The notes under the pieces were generated by a model, which worked only from the letters and a program-made list of their open reading frames with translations, was not told the DNA's origin and did no database searches. The position numbers were made by a program, and so were the translations under genes. Positions 47,970 through 60,565 of a DNA stretch of 64,000 bases are shown here, one piece after another; the stretch's first letter is position 1; the number at the start of each line of letters is the position of its first letter. This DNA is from Chrysopilus asiliformis (taxonomy: Eukaryota > Arthropoda > Insecta > Diptera > Rhagionidae): the NCBI GenBank assembly GCA_964034945.1, contig OZ035962.1:17417388-17481387 (forward strand), written 5' to 3'.

Positions 47970-48299
47970 TCATAAAACCAATCATTCAACGTTTTTATTC
48001 AGCAATAAGACAATGTTTTGTTTTAAGAAATCAATGCTGCTATATTACTGAAAACTTTAGTAACAAAATTCACCACATTTTCTAATAAACAGTCGTTTCC
48101 AGATTTACGACATTTTTAGTCAGCGCAAATTGCGTTGTTTGTCGAAACATGATTTATCAAAAAAATCGGATTTGAGCGACTCCAAAAACCCCCAGATTTT
48201 TTTTTAGAAAATTTGAGGAAAAGGATAATTACGTTCTTCTTTCACGACCTTCTTGTATCCTTACCAACTTCTTGACGTCAGATTCGAATTCAGCCTTTG

Positions 48300-48327
48300 G
48301 GGTGTACTACGTATAAGAAAGTAAAAA
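48300..48327 (+). repeat. REP-B terminal motif
   Basis: TACTACGTATAAGAAAGTAAA matches the extreme end of the 40483-41905 copy. Confidence 0.4.
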
Positions 48328-48345
48328 ATTAAGTTAATAAACTTA

Positions 48346-48723
48346 AGGTGCCGTACCATATGAGAGTAAATACGCGAGTAACTCTGAAAAACTCTCGAGA
48401 GTTACTCGCAGGATGTTTGAGAGTTAATTTCGGCGATTTTTCTTTTTTCAAGACCAATATCTTGATTTTCTTGACATCTTGCTTTGACGAGTTCTCGAGA
48501 GCGACTCGCAAAATTCAAAAGCCGTCCGTATCTGGCGAGCAACTCCCCGAAAGTTCAGTGGGTGCGTGTCGACTAGAGAGTAGAATCACTTCTGACAGCT
48601 CGCAGAAACTAGCTCGCGAGTGTTTGCGAGTTTCTGCGAGCGACTCTCAGAGACGTGTTCATTTGCGAGTAGCTGCTATCGAGAGGTTCTCGCCGGCATT
48701 TACTCTCATGTGGAGTGGCACCT
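48346..48723. mobile_element. TTA-flanked PIF/Harbinger-like MITE
   Basis: Inverted ends (AGGTGCCGTACCATATGAGA left, ACTCTCATGTGGAGTGGCAC right, continuing CT) are flanked by TTA at 48343-48345 and 48724-48726. The interior repeats GAGAGTTACTCGC and GCGAGTnnCTGC motifs and is palindromic, which is why it is open in both directions (128 and 60 codons); I do not regard these as genes. Confidence 0.85.
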
Positions 48724-50200
48724 TTAGATTTTAATATAATTATTTTGCTTTTATTTATAGAAAGACTAATTAGTATACGAAAACATTTTCAGCTATTTGA
48801 CACCAGTTACAAATAATTTTCTAACCACAAAATTTTATTTTAACTTAAACCGCAGAAACGTTGACTGCCACATTTAAGATCCATAAACTCTGATTAATAA
48901 TTTCTAAAGCGACTGATCTCATTGATACGAATTACGTATATCAAGTAATCAAGTAACATAATCAGCTTCAAAATGAAAACACAAACAAACGAAACTCGAA
49001 ATAAGTGAGAGAGACTTTAAAATATAACATAATTAATTAGACCCATTAGCTATCCTATTAGTTAGGAAGCCGTGTTTCAAAAATAGTTTAACCAATTTAT
49101 GCTCATTGCCCATTCATTTCACCCCTTTCGCACGTTCGATGCTGACACACAATCTTCCATTTTAAGTTACACAGTATCCATCCGAGTGGAAATATTTTGT
49201 AGCGAAGAAAAAACTTCAAAAATCTACCTAAATGTAGAGTAACTGAAATCCATGTAGCGTCTTTGGTGGAATCATTATCATCTATCGTTCCGTATATCTA
49301 ATGCTCTTGAACACTGTTTGTCCATCAACGTCATCATTCACTCGATCTCGATCCCGATCTGTATACAAACCCTAAAACTATACCAGAAACCGAAATGTAC
49401 CAAAATCTTAGAGTTGATTTCGTATAGTATATCGCGTAACTTTTTTTAGTGTATTTTTGTATCTATGCGTCTCGTCATTTAATGTGCATGAAATGTAAAA
49501 CGATATCCAAACAATCTGTCCGATAATGATCTTAAGAAGTCCCAGAGAACATAATATAACACTCACTGTAAACGACTAAGTACCTGCGCAATGTTCCTCG
49601 CCTTTACCGTCGCGGTATTCATCCGATCTAATATTATAAGAAATGTTGGCATTAAACACCTACGAAAATACAAAACTTGAGAGGATGAAAAAAAAATTGT
49701 AAAATTGTATGCCTGATGTGTTTTCACTTGGCATAATGTCGGAATGTTTGCACCTAGAGTACAATCACGACGGCCGGCATGGCACCTCACCTGACGAAGG
49801 TGCTTCATCCTCAGCCAACTGGCCAAGCAGTCACATTGTGGCAGTACGCGTTTAATTTAAACATCGTTTGTCTTCATTCGAAGTACCACCAGCTACTCTT
49901 GTCCCTCAGATTGTATCGTTGGATCATTTGAAAAGTTGACGAAACGTTGAGGAATTCAATTAAAGGCTCATTCACGCTTTTATATTAAATCTTCCACTTG
50001 GACTTCACGAGGCCTATGTTGAATGTTTTGCTACTCAACTGGACAAATGGACTTTGTTACTTCTGTGTTTCGAACATCTTTGGACCCTGTAATAAACGTA
50101 ATTTCCACAAGAAAAATACAAGATGGTCTTTAACACTACCTGATGGAAAATAGAAGCGATCATTGGGTTGTGTCATAAGTGAATTCTATTAAATCTTTCT

Positions 50201-50373
50201 TTAACACATTGACTGCCTAAAGGATTTTGCAAATTTAAAAAAAAATGCCAATACATTTTCTATGTGATTTGTGCTGGTTTAAACATCTAGTTATATTTTT
50301 TTTTGCAAGCCATGGTCCCCAGGGAAATATCACTGGCTATAATAAATAATAGCCATGGCAGTCAATGTGTTAA
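50201..50373. mobile_element. TTAA-flanked MITE (CACATTGACTGCC family), second copy
   Basis: Ends TTAACACATTGACTGCC and GGCAGTCAATGTGTTAA are perfect inverted copies. TTAA targets fit piggyBac-type mobilisation. It shares an internal CACAAATCACA-type stretch, inverted, with the 5996 copy. A further half-end (TTAACCCATTGACAGCC) is at 22264. Confidence 0.85.
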
Positions 50374-50599
50374 GAAAATCCGCGAAGCATAAATGAGCCT
50401 CATCGATCCAGGATTCCGTTGCTACCTTAATTTTTATACCATTTTCAATACAATAGCGGAAAAACAGAGACAAAAAGCATTGAGCTAATAAGCCGATCCT
50501 CGGGTTGATTTCTAAGCCTCACCCCGTCCTTCAATTTTTGGCCTCTCTCTCTCCCTATGTTTCCCTATCTGTGTATCTCTGTCTATCTCTGCACAAATC

Positions 50600-50815
50600 C
50601 CAAAGCAGAACTGGACCCTTGTAACCACCATCGTTTTTTTTTTCGATTAGAAAAATTAGCAGTTTTCGAGAAAATTGCGAAAACTTTTCTCATTTTTTTT
50701 AAATCCAAACGGATCACTACCACCCGCCTGTCCCACTCAGATGGATCTTTATTTGCCTTCATATAGAGTACTTGACGATTGGCGCCTGGCAATTCTAGCT
50801 TTTTTTATCTTTTAA
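50600..50815 (-). repeat. REP-A 5' fragment in reverse orientation
   Basis: Reading leftwards it starts AATTGCCAGGCGCCAATCG, TCAAGTACTCTATATGA and continues to one REP-A unit (AGTAGTGATCCGTTTGG, ATTTTCTCGAAAACTG). It has no array. Confidence 0.55.
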
Positions 50816-52349
50816 TTAGCAGAAAGTTTGTCAAACAGAATACAAGTAGATATTTATATATTAACCTGATTCTGGAATATTTATTTATTTAATGTACATA
50901 AAATATAGCTGCAGAAAAAATCAACTACATTACGCAAGGTTTCCACTTGCTCAAGGCACCACAGGAACATTTTGGCGTCAAAGTCTTATCAAACATCTGT
51001 CGTTTGGATCAAATGGAATCGAAAGTATTTTAATCGCCATAAGACCAAAATTTCCTCTTACATTTTGGTATTTTTTTCATACTTTTCGTCCGTTAACCAA
51101 AATTCTTCAACAAACCAAAAGATACATATATCCGAAGAAATGTTCACATACCTTCATTTGTTTCAGAAATTAATTTAAATTGCGTCCCATTTCACTTAAA
51201 TTACCTTAAAATGTTCAGTGTTGACGCTTTTACCACGCTCTTAGTACCTTAAAACTCACATAGGCGACACCATCAACGTAAAATTCGTATTCTTAAGGTC
51301 CAAAAGTCTGGAGACATCAGACAAGTCACGCGGGAACCCTTCGTTTTCAAGTCCAGCTGCTTAAGATTCAAAACAGTTTTTGTTGTACATGGGCAATATT
51401 TTGACACATTCATTGAAACTTGAAAATTTGTAATTATCCAAGACGAAAATTCAAATATCTTTCGTTGTTTTCCCAAAACAATGTAATTTTTTTTTATTCA
51501 AATAATATGGTCAGCTATTGTCGACCATCGGTGGTCGTGACACATAAAAGGAGTCCTCATTTGATGGTGGGACATGCCATTTACATGTTTTTAAAGATAG
51601 TTCAAATGAATGATTGGAATTTTTGATTTGAAACCGCTAAAGGAGAATAATGTGTTTGTTAATTCTAACGATTACTAATGGAATGAGAAAGTTAATCGAA
51701 TGTCTGTACGTCAAGGGAAACCATCCATCTCAATTGAATATTTAAAAACTTCAATTATAGAAAGTTAGTGGCGATAAGAAATCTTTATTTGATTTAACTT
51801 GACTTCGGCTCCTTCAAAAAGTTCTACTCGACAAACGGTTTTATAATTCGGAATATTTAATTTCTGGTCATGTCATTTTTGAAGAGTGTTGACTAATCAG
51901 ATGATCGTCAAGAAAATTATCTAACAAGAACTTCATTATTGACGATAAAATTACACTGTAATAGAATTTTAGAATAAATAAAGAAAATACCATAACCGTG
52001 AGACAAGCCATCTACATATAATTTTATTTTTCTTCCAAACTTTAATAATAAGGAGAAGAAAAATTTCCCAGGGGATTTGGAATACCCGATATAGAATAAT
52101 ATTTTTGAAAATTATCAAAAATAGGTACTTTTTGAACTTGAAAATCCATTTAAATTGGGTTTCAGGTTCACAGATTTAATATGTTCACCATGTTCTGATA
52201 TCTGTATCGAGATGGAATGTAAAATCACATTCTAAAAAGTTTTTAACTTTACAATTTTTTTCACAGCGGAACCGTTTTTGAGAAAATTACAGAAAAAGGC
52301 CCAATTTTACCAAATTTCAAATGTTTGCACCGCAATATTCACCCTAGAC

Positions 52350-52721
52350 CAGCGTTTCTCAACCTTTCAGTATTCGTGGCCCAATTTTCAATCATAATTT
52401 TCATCGCGCCCCCTGCATACAATAAAATGTATGTCTATCTAGAGTGTCTATCTAATATTAAGCCTTCCTTCGAAAAACTTTGCTCTGCAAGACAGGCCCA
52501 AGGAAGTCACTAATAATTATTAAATTTGTTTTTAATTTAGTAAGTTATTAATAAGTTAATTATTAAATATTATGTCGAAATGTATTTTATTTTACATGTG
52601 TGTGTGTGTACTTTCCTTTCAGTCAGTTAATCAACTTTTTTAAATATTTTCTCTTGGATATGATGGCGCCCCACCTTAAATGTCCTCGCGGGGGGCGCGC
52701 CCCACAGGTTGAGAATGGCTG
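52350..52721. mobile_element. hAT-superfamily MITE
   Basis: Ends are CAGCGTTTCTCAACC and GGTTGAGAATGGCTG, inverted copies with two mismatches and typical of hAT elements. They are flanked by an 8-base duplication with one mismatch (CCCTAGAC at 52342, CCCTAAAC at 52722), the hAT target length. The right part is unusually G/C-rich (GGCGCGCCCC). No coding remnant is seen. Confidence 0.85.
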
Positions 52722-52842
52722 CCCTAAACTGCAAATTAAATTTCATTCAGAAGATAAATAACCTAATTATTCGTCATTACGTTACAGGCGTGCAATCTCG
52801 CCCCTAGGTGCATTAATTTCTTTCAACTTAAAAATATTACAA

Positions 52843-53395
52843 AACATAAGAAAAGCCAGGGGCCAATCGTCAAATACTCTATATGATGACAGACAAAATG
52901 TTTATTTAAAAAAATCCATTTATATAGGAGAGGGGGAAAGGAGTGGTCCGATTACATTTTGATGTATGGAACTGTTATGTAAAATCATATTCTAAACAAA
53001 TTTCATCTTTATAAATTTTTCGATACGATGCGCAGTTTTTGAGAAAACAGGAAAAAAGTATTCATTTGTATGGGAGAGGAGGAAGCAGTAGTCCGATAGG
53101 ATTTTGATGTATAAATACGTTATGTCAAATCCTATTCTAAACACATTTTATCTTTATAAATTTTTCAATATGACTCACCGTTTTCGAGAAAATAGTAAAA
53201 TACTGTTTTGTCTGGGGACGCGGCGAAGGAATGGCCCGATCTTTCCCGTTCAAGAACTTAGCCTAGCCTTTTACGAGAAACGTAACTGTACAAAATTTCA
53301 AGTCTTTAGCTCAATCCTTCCGAAAGTTATGGTGTTCACGGACGGACAGACGAACGGATACGCGGAAATCAAAATCTTTTGTCATTTTGTGCGTA
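52843..53395 (+). repeat. REP-A copy, most complete head-to-box example
   Basis: It runs in order: head AATCGTCAAATACTCTATAT; three units of about 120 bases (GTGGTCCGATTACATTTTG, TATTCTAAACAAATTTC, TTTTTCGATACGATG); ACTTAGCCTAGCCTTTTACG; AATTTCAAGTCTTTAGCTCA; GTTATGGTGTTCACGGAC; a very short CAGA array; and GCGGAAATCAAAATC. It is useful as a family reference because the array is minimal. Confidence 0.75.
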
Positions 53396-53454
53396 ATTTT
53401 AAAAGACAGCTAACAAATTTATACATTTACAAAAGGCTTTTTTTTCTATGAAAA

Positions 53455-53525
53455 AATAAAGATTTTGTAAAAACGAACCTTCTGAAAAAAAAAAGATTTT
53501 GTAAAAACGAACCTTCTGCAGAAGG
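53455..53525 (+). repeat. 34-base tandem duplication
   Basis: GATTTTGTAAAAACGAACC plus TTCTG occurs twice, separated by an A-run, at 53460 and 53494. Confidence 0.8.
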
Positions 53526-55282
53526 AAAAACGTCTAAATTTGCTTGGTTTTCTTTAAAAAAAATGCGTAGATTTGTTAAGACTTAAAACCCCCAATAGTG
53601 TGAGACTGAAATTTGAGACAGTTTCCGGGACGTGGGCGTTGTCCCTGGTGGCAACATGCCTGATTCCGACACTGTCCTAGCTATAGTCTGGAACGTATGA
53701 TTACTTTTTGTTACAGTATAGTCTAAAGAATCTCCTTGATGGAAAAAACACATCTTAAACTTTGATAGAAATCAGTACAGTAGCATCTGAGTTATGAGCG
53801 AACATACAGACAACACTAGATTAGTTTCGATGTGGAAAATTTTTTATTCAAAAAGAGAACTTATGCATATTAATTTGTTTTCTTAACATGATTGGAAAAA
53901 AATCTACCTACATGAGGTCATAAAACTGACAACAACTTGTAAATCCTTTATTACTAGAAAAAGCCATTGCCTAAACTACCAGCAAGTTTGTTAATTTGCA
54001 ACCAAAAAAAAACTTGACTTTTCGATTCCCACAATTTTGGGCGAAATAAATTTTCAACTTGGAAGCATAAATTAAAAATTCTTATTGAATTCTCTAGAAT
54101 GACTATCGCACCTAATAAAAACTTTTGAAACCGTTTAAAACTTAATTAAGTTATTAAAACCATTTCCAGTTTTTTTAAGACAATTACAATTTTTTTTCTA
54201 ACAAAATAAATAAACCAAATAGAAAAAAAAAATGTTTACGATCGTTGTCTCATAGTCAAGCGATTCATTTAATTCAACTTGTTTGATCGTCAAAGAGTTA
54301 AGGAGAGTAGCAGAGCAGAGCAAATTAACATGAGAACATCAAAATCTTATCTAGAGTGAAGATCTTCAATGTCATTTGACTATTAAACTTCTGTTTGAAT
54401 TTTCGGAAAACGTAAGGGTACCAACGAAAAAAAGACCAACTCTTTATAACGAAAAAATGTTATTTTGTTGCCACACCGATCAAATCGAAAGAAAAAAAAA
54501 CCTATTTTTATGATCGAGGATTCAACAAGATCCGAGGAATTGAGGCATTACGTCAGTCATAATAGGAAGCCCAAATGGATTTCAGCCAATTAGCTAGTTT
54601 AGTGCCATAAAAACCCTTTTCAAATATTTTAAAACAGTGTAGGATGAATCGTTTTTATAGGTAATTATCTTGTCCTAGCCGTGTTGGAAATTATAGCATC
54701 TAAAATGTTTTTGAAGATAAAAAAAACTGAACCGAAACTGTGATCTTTGTGAGAAAAATTAAAGTAAACATAAAATAAATAATTGATTTCAAGGTTAACA
54801 GGGAGTTTCGCTCATACAAATTTTGTTAATTATGTATCATGATTAATTTGTAATTCGATAGGCAAACATTTTTATCTTTACTTGAAATATATATAAGAAA
54901 AGCAACAGTTGCCGGGGGTAATCGTCAAATATCTTATTTAAAACCTGAGAAAAGATTGTGAAAAGAAATTCCAATCCGAGTCAAAAAGTTTATTTGCATT
55001 TTTCTTTGAATTATGCACATTGAGATGCCTGCAAATCTTAAAAATATCTCCACACTTTCTTCGAGAAAATCTTGAAAACTAACATTTTTGGTGTATGGCA
55101 CGTATTTGCCACTAAATGTGTATTTTTTAGGACCAGATGCATGTCACGCACAAAAAATGTTAGTAGAGAATTTAATTGCAATTGGAAATTATTGAATTTT
55201 GGCCAACCAATTGGATTTGAATGGATGGAAGAGTTATCTAAAAGTGCTTCCACATAGCGCAATGTTCGAAAAAAAAAATATA
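53526..55282. other. no gene recognised
   Basis: A/T-rich with the REP-D tail at 53788 and the REP-A head at 54893. Confidence 0.4.
54893..54945 (+). repeat. REP-A head fragment
   Basis: Only the head is recognisable (AAGAAAAGCAACAGTTGCC, GTAATCGTCAAATATC). Confidence 0.5.
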
Positions 55283-56060
55283 TCAGTTGTGATCAACACA
55301 AAACTTTCCTCTGCCATATTTAATTTCGGGAAAAAAATGAAAAAAAATTTTTTTTTTCAAATATTTTGATAACCGTTAAAGATACGTAAAAACCATTCCA
55401 AGGAAAAATTCAGGAAGTTTTATTTCCGTTTTCTCACAGAGAAATTATCTCACAGTTCCAAAAACTTTTCAAAAAACAGAAAAATTTTCTAAAAAATTTA
55501 TTTTTTTAAATACATATATTGAGAACCGTTTGAGATACGTACAAATCGTTAAAACAAAAAAATATGAAGCATTTTATTTCCTATAAATTTGGTAATATGC
55601 ATTTTTCCATAAAAGTACATAGTTTTCGATAGATTTTAAAAAAACTGATTTTTTTTAATAATTTGAGAACCGTTAGAGACACAACAAAAACCGTTAAAGC
55701 AAAAAATATAGAAAATTTTATATCCTTTAAATTTTGTTATATTCAACTTCTCCCAAAAGCCCATAGACTTAAAGAAATTATCAAAAAACATTATTTGAAA
55801 AAAATGGTGTGGAAGGTACCTGTTATAGCCACCATTACTTTTCCAAAAGTTGACACAAAACTACGATTTTTGTGAAACTTCTCGAGTTATTTAAGATACG
55901 TACAACGGACAGACCGACAGACAGATGCACGGACATCCTCATAATTTTGCCTGAAATGAATTTCGGAAAAACGGGCAGACAGACGCACGGACGGATCGGC
56001 GGGTAGACAAGACGAACGGACAGGCAGACGGACAGATCGACAGACCAACAGACAAAAGGT
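55283..56060 (+). repeat. REP-C copy with internal head-unit repeats
   Basis: The head CAGTTGTGATCAACACAAAA is followed by three degenerate units built on GAGAACCGTTnGAGATACG and ACCGTTAAAGCAAAAA. Then come AAAGTTGACACAAAACTACG, TTATTTAAGATACGTACAAC, a first CAGACCGA array, ATGCACGGACATCC, and a second array to about 56055. Confidence 0.75.
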
Positions 56061-58221
56061 TGACGGTTGTAAAACCATGTTGGTCTTCATTCTAAGCACT
56101 CCTAAGTATACAAAAGGTCGTAAAATGGGCATAGTGTCTTAAATTTCCATCAATTTGTCGACTTTGTGGTCGCGTCGTCTAGTTTTTTAAATATTTGATA
56201 AAATTTTTCGGATTTTTTTAAACAAAATTTCGAAATTCCTTCGATTTTTTCTATTTTTTAAAGTCGATGAATTTATCTTTATACTTAATTTATTATTGGT
56301 CTTGTGGCTGATCAAGTAATAATATTGAGACAATTGATATTTTAAATTTAAACAGCCAACCATAAAAATAATTAGCTATGCAAACCTTTGTTAATCCATT
56401 TATGCACAATCTGAATCATCACAGTGAATTCCCCAAGAACTGCATATTTATGCCCATTTCAAGTTATCCAAAATATTTCTTCGCAGATTGAGAGTTATGA
56501 AGATCAGTGAAGTTGGTACAACATTCAATAAACGCTGGGTACTGAATTTTTCGCTGTCGATTTAGTTCGTTGTGAATGTGAACATAATCGACACTCACCT
56601 GAAAGGTGAAAAAGAACGTAACTTCTTCGATTTGTTACCAAGCATCACCGTTGATTAAACCAACACCTAGCTACGGTGAAACGGGCTGAGCTCCTTCTGC
56701 AGCTTCTTTTGATCACCTGCCTCGACCTGTTACTATCGAAATCATGTTGACTCTCATATGCTTTGATCTTAACTGCCTCCTTTTTATGCTGTTAGTTTTT
56801 TTTTTTGTGTTTTCAAGCATCCAACGTATTGTATGAAGTAGCTGATTACATTATTAATTTATTTTCGTGTACATTCATTAATCATAACACATGCGATCAC
56901 AGAATTGCGTTTCACTGCGCATCCACACCGAACGAAAACTATGATCGTGTCGAAATTGAAAGAAAACCACTTCTTATACTGTCAAAACGGAATGGAGACA
57001 GTGGAATGGAAGGGGTTAACTCGAGGTGAGCGAAGGTTAAGGATGAGGCGGTTTTATGCGTGATGAGGAGCACCTTTGTTAGTCATTTATACACTTACAC
57101 GATCAGAAGCAAATTCCTAGGAATCATCTCAACATACTTGTTAGCCAATATCTTTATCGAAAAGGAATGGGGAAAATATTATAGATTTTCTCAAAGTACC
57201 TGGTAGATGTGATTATTTGGGATTACATTTGAACCCATTGGATAATGAAAAAATATTTTCCTTTCATACATATTGAAATAAATCTCATTTCGGCTTGTCT
57301 TGAACTAAGAATTGTAAGAAGCTATATTTATCTTAAGTCAAATGTAGAAAACATGAGCTTTTTTGACTGATGATGTACTAATGTTGTAACTCACATCATG
57401 CTAATGGGATGAAGATTGGAATTTGCCGCCTGTTAAAGAATCCAATGGACCGAATAAATGATTGAATTCTCATAAAGTATAAAGACATTTACTTCAACAT
57501 GAAATCTTTGCCTTTTATTATCAGCATTTATTGTTATTATAACAGTTTTCAGTTACTAGGGTTTCAGTAAGGAAATGTAAAAAAATTAAAGGGTTCATAA
57601 TAAGTTAACTTTCTCTAGGTATACTATATATTGCCAATGAAGACGCTGAACAAAAAAAAAGATCATTACATTCGTTTCTAATTTTAAGATATTAATCTTT
57701 CATTGTTAGGGCTGAGCATATAAATAAAAAGTGATTTCAAAGAAAAATATTTCGGCTTTGCGTAATATTCGAATTGTGAATCATATAAGATGAAATGTCG
57801 AGTTTAGAAGACCGGTTGCAAAAGAATTTCGAATCTTGTTAGATGTATCACGACATTGTTGATCACGTTTGAAATTTGTATTAATTTAACTGGCAGTAAA
57901 AAGTGGTTGAAATCTCGCATGGTGTCATAGAGTTAATCAATCTGATCAGTACGTTTTGTTTCGTTGATTGAGAGTGCGAAAATTTTACTTTTAGCACGAA
58001 TTTTTTAAATAACACCAACAATTTACAATAGTTTTTTTCATCATTTTTTTTTTGTGCTGGGATTTATTTTTATTAGTAATCCTTTTAAAAATGCGTGAAA
58101 AGGGTATTTGTTTGACGGGAATCTGTATCTAAACATACCTATTCTCGACATATAATTTGTCACCATATCTATAACCCATCTGAAGACACAAAAGTGCCGA
58201 CGTCAATGGTTTTCAATTTAT
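56061..58221. other. mostly unique DNA, no gene recognised
   Basis: About 56400-57060 has higher complexity and could be regulatory or a distant exon region; no protein family wording is seen on either strand. Confidence 0.35.
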
Positions 58222-59019
58222 ACACGGTGAGAAAAATTATTGGTTGATTCAACTACGTTTCGTGATTAACCGACAATACAATAAACATAGTGAGAAATGA
58301 TTCAAAGGTTAAACACAAAATAGTGAAATTAACTACGAACGTGATTAAATCAACTATGCAGCGTAATTAAATCAACTAACGACTCATTATTCACCAAAAG
58401 AATTTTTCGAGACATAGAAATTGGTTGATTATAAAACAAACGTGGTTGATTTGAATACGAATGCATTTAACACGAACGTAAAAGCGATGTTTTATACTCC
58501 CGTCTGCGAACTAATCCGCGCCCAGGTTCTTTAAGGCTAAAGATTCATTGTGTCATGCAAAAATATGAACCAAGAATGATTCAATGGTTAAACACAAAGA
58601 ATATAAATTGTTCTGGGTGAGCTTCCTTTATAATTATTATGAGACTTGAGACAATTGTGGTATAAGTACTCAAGTCGAGTTCTTATGCCGCGTACGCTCC
58701 GGAGTTCCCACGATGCAGGACATCTCGGCACCGGACAATTTCAACTATTTATCCTCCCACCCCTTCTCTCTCCCTTTCTCATTGCCGGATACCGAATGCA
58801 TCTGTATATGAAATTGGGATGGTTTGATATAATTTGCTTACCCTCACTACACCTCAGACTCTACCCCGCCCTCCGTTCAATCACGAAGTTGACAATGAAC
58901 GTGATAGTTTTTTCACGAAGTTTACAATGAATGTGATCGCTAATTGACAATGAACGTGATTATTTAATCGTGCAAAGTAGTTGAATTAAATGATATTACC
59001 AATGAACTACTCTCCGTGT
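58222..59019. mobile_element. degenerate inverted-repeat element with TTAACTACG motifs
   Basis: Ends read ACACGGTGAG and CTCTCCGTGT, with inner matched blocks ATTGGT, TTCAACTACnTT and GATTAA in the same order on each arm. The left third repeats AACGTGATTAAATCAACTA-like units and the right third AATGAACGTGAT units. The middle (about 58640-58900) is G/C-richer and unrelated, possibly captured. Confidence 0.5.
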
Positions 59020-60565
59020 CGGAAAATACCGTTATTTCTCACAAAAATCAGGGTTTTTGAAAAATTCGTAGCTCGCGATTTACATCAAGTATTCTTAAAA
59101 AATTAAGTTGTCTTAGCCTACTTAAACCGTAGAAATTCAGGTACTTAAATAATTTAAAGTGGACTCAAGTTGTAAGTATCGTTGTTGCGGATGACTATAA
59201 GTAAGTAAATTTCCTGAACCTGTTTTTGCTAGAAGGTAAATCCAATTATCTATCATTGGTCCGATGGTATAAAGGTGGCATCTCGAACGGCTTTTACAAC
59301 ATTTTTATTTTTATGTACTTTTGGCGAAACTAATTTTGCAAAAAAAATTGAGGAATCATGTTTATAGAACAACTTTAGTTTAGTTTTCAGTTTATAACTC
59401 CAAAACCGTAACTTTTATGTTTTAATTGGTTCTACTTAAAGATAAAGGATTTTTAATTGTAGAAAACCGGTTTCGGGAACTGATGAGGTCAGAATTCGGA
59501 TATTACTTTTTTATTTCTTATTTACCGCGAAGTGCGTAATTTTGAACAATTACTTAAAACATAAAACTTTAATTAAAATATGACTTTGTTGAAATCTGGT
59601 ACCAAAATACAGAAAATCCCATATGAATAATTGCAAAAATCAAGTATGGGTATTCAAAACAATTTTAAACGTGTTAACTACTAAATTTTACAGCTTAAAA
59701 ACCATAAAAATCCCAAAAGTTTAACAAGAACATCTCAATAAAGAAATAAAATTTCAATTAAATATAAATTATGTCATAAATAATGTAATTGACTCAATTA
59801 TAAATGTGAATTTTTCTTGTAAATTTAAACAGAGAAATGGTCAAAGGAAGAATAAATAACACGAGGCCATGTTAATATAAAAAATGTATTTCACTTATCT
59901 TTTTCTCATTCTTTGTTGATCTTTTCGAAAGTAATTTTTTCCATATTTTTACATTTTTATTGCACTTTTCTCATTGCAGAAGACAAATATGTGTTTTTAT
60001 CGGTAAAATAAAGTGAATTCACTCGCGACAAAAGCAATTTAATTCGATAAAATGTTGCAAAAAAATGTTTTTTTGGCTGTTTCTGTTTCGTTGCGAAAAA
60101 AAAAACTTAAATTGATTTAAAAAAAACAAACAATTGATATTAACTATGGTCATAATTTACGAGTTGACAATACAAAAATCGGTTGTAATAAATAAATATA
60201 ATGCGATTATTAATCACCTTTTGATTGTAGGGGACAACATTATGCGTCAATGATCGCATTTTTCTTGAAGATTTTTTCTACATTTTCTGTACTGGTTTTA
60301 TATTGATACGATAATTGATGTGAAACCCACTCCTTACTATTATTATCCATTCGTTCATTCAATTACCTGAAATTGAAACAAGAAAAGAACAATTTTAATT
60401 GAGTAATTCAAATCGCTTCAGTAATTGATCTTAAATTGCAATAAATTATTGTAGGCAAACAGTATGATTAACTCGAAACAATCCCATTTGATAGTCATTA
60501 TTATGGTGCTTATACTTACAAGTTTTTTTATCATACTGATTTTAAATCATACTAATACTAATATA
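59020..60565. other. A/T-rich, nothing recognised
   Basis: Long A/T runs, no frame above 60 codons, no family repeat. Confidence 0.5.

Larger units (their letters stand above)
48727..52349. other. downstream flank of the EGF-ligand gene, no further gene recognised
   Basis: Apart from the TTAA MITE (50201) and the REP-A fragment (50600) it is unique. An 87-codon minus frame at 49563-49826 is unassigned. Confidence 0.4.

Noticed and set aside
48348..48734. 128-codon plus-strand frame with a minus-strand frame opposite
   Set aside because: It coincides with the palindromic TTA-flanked MITE; open on both strands because the arms mirror each other.
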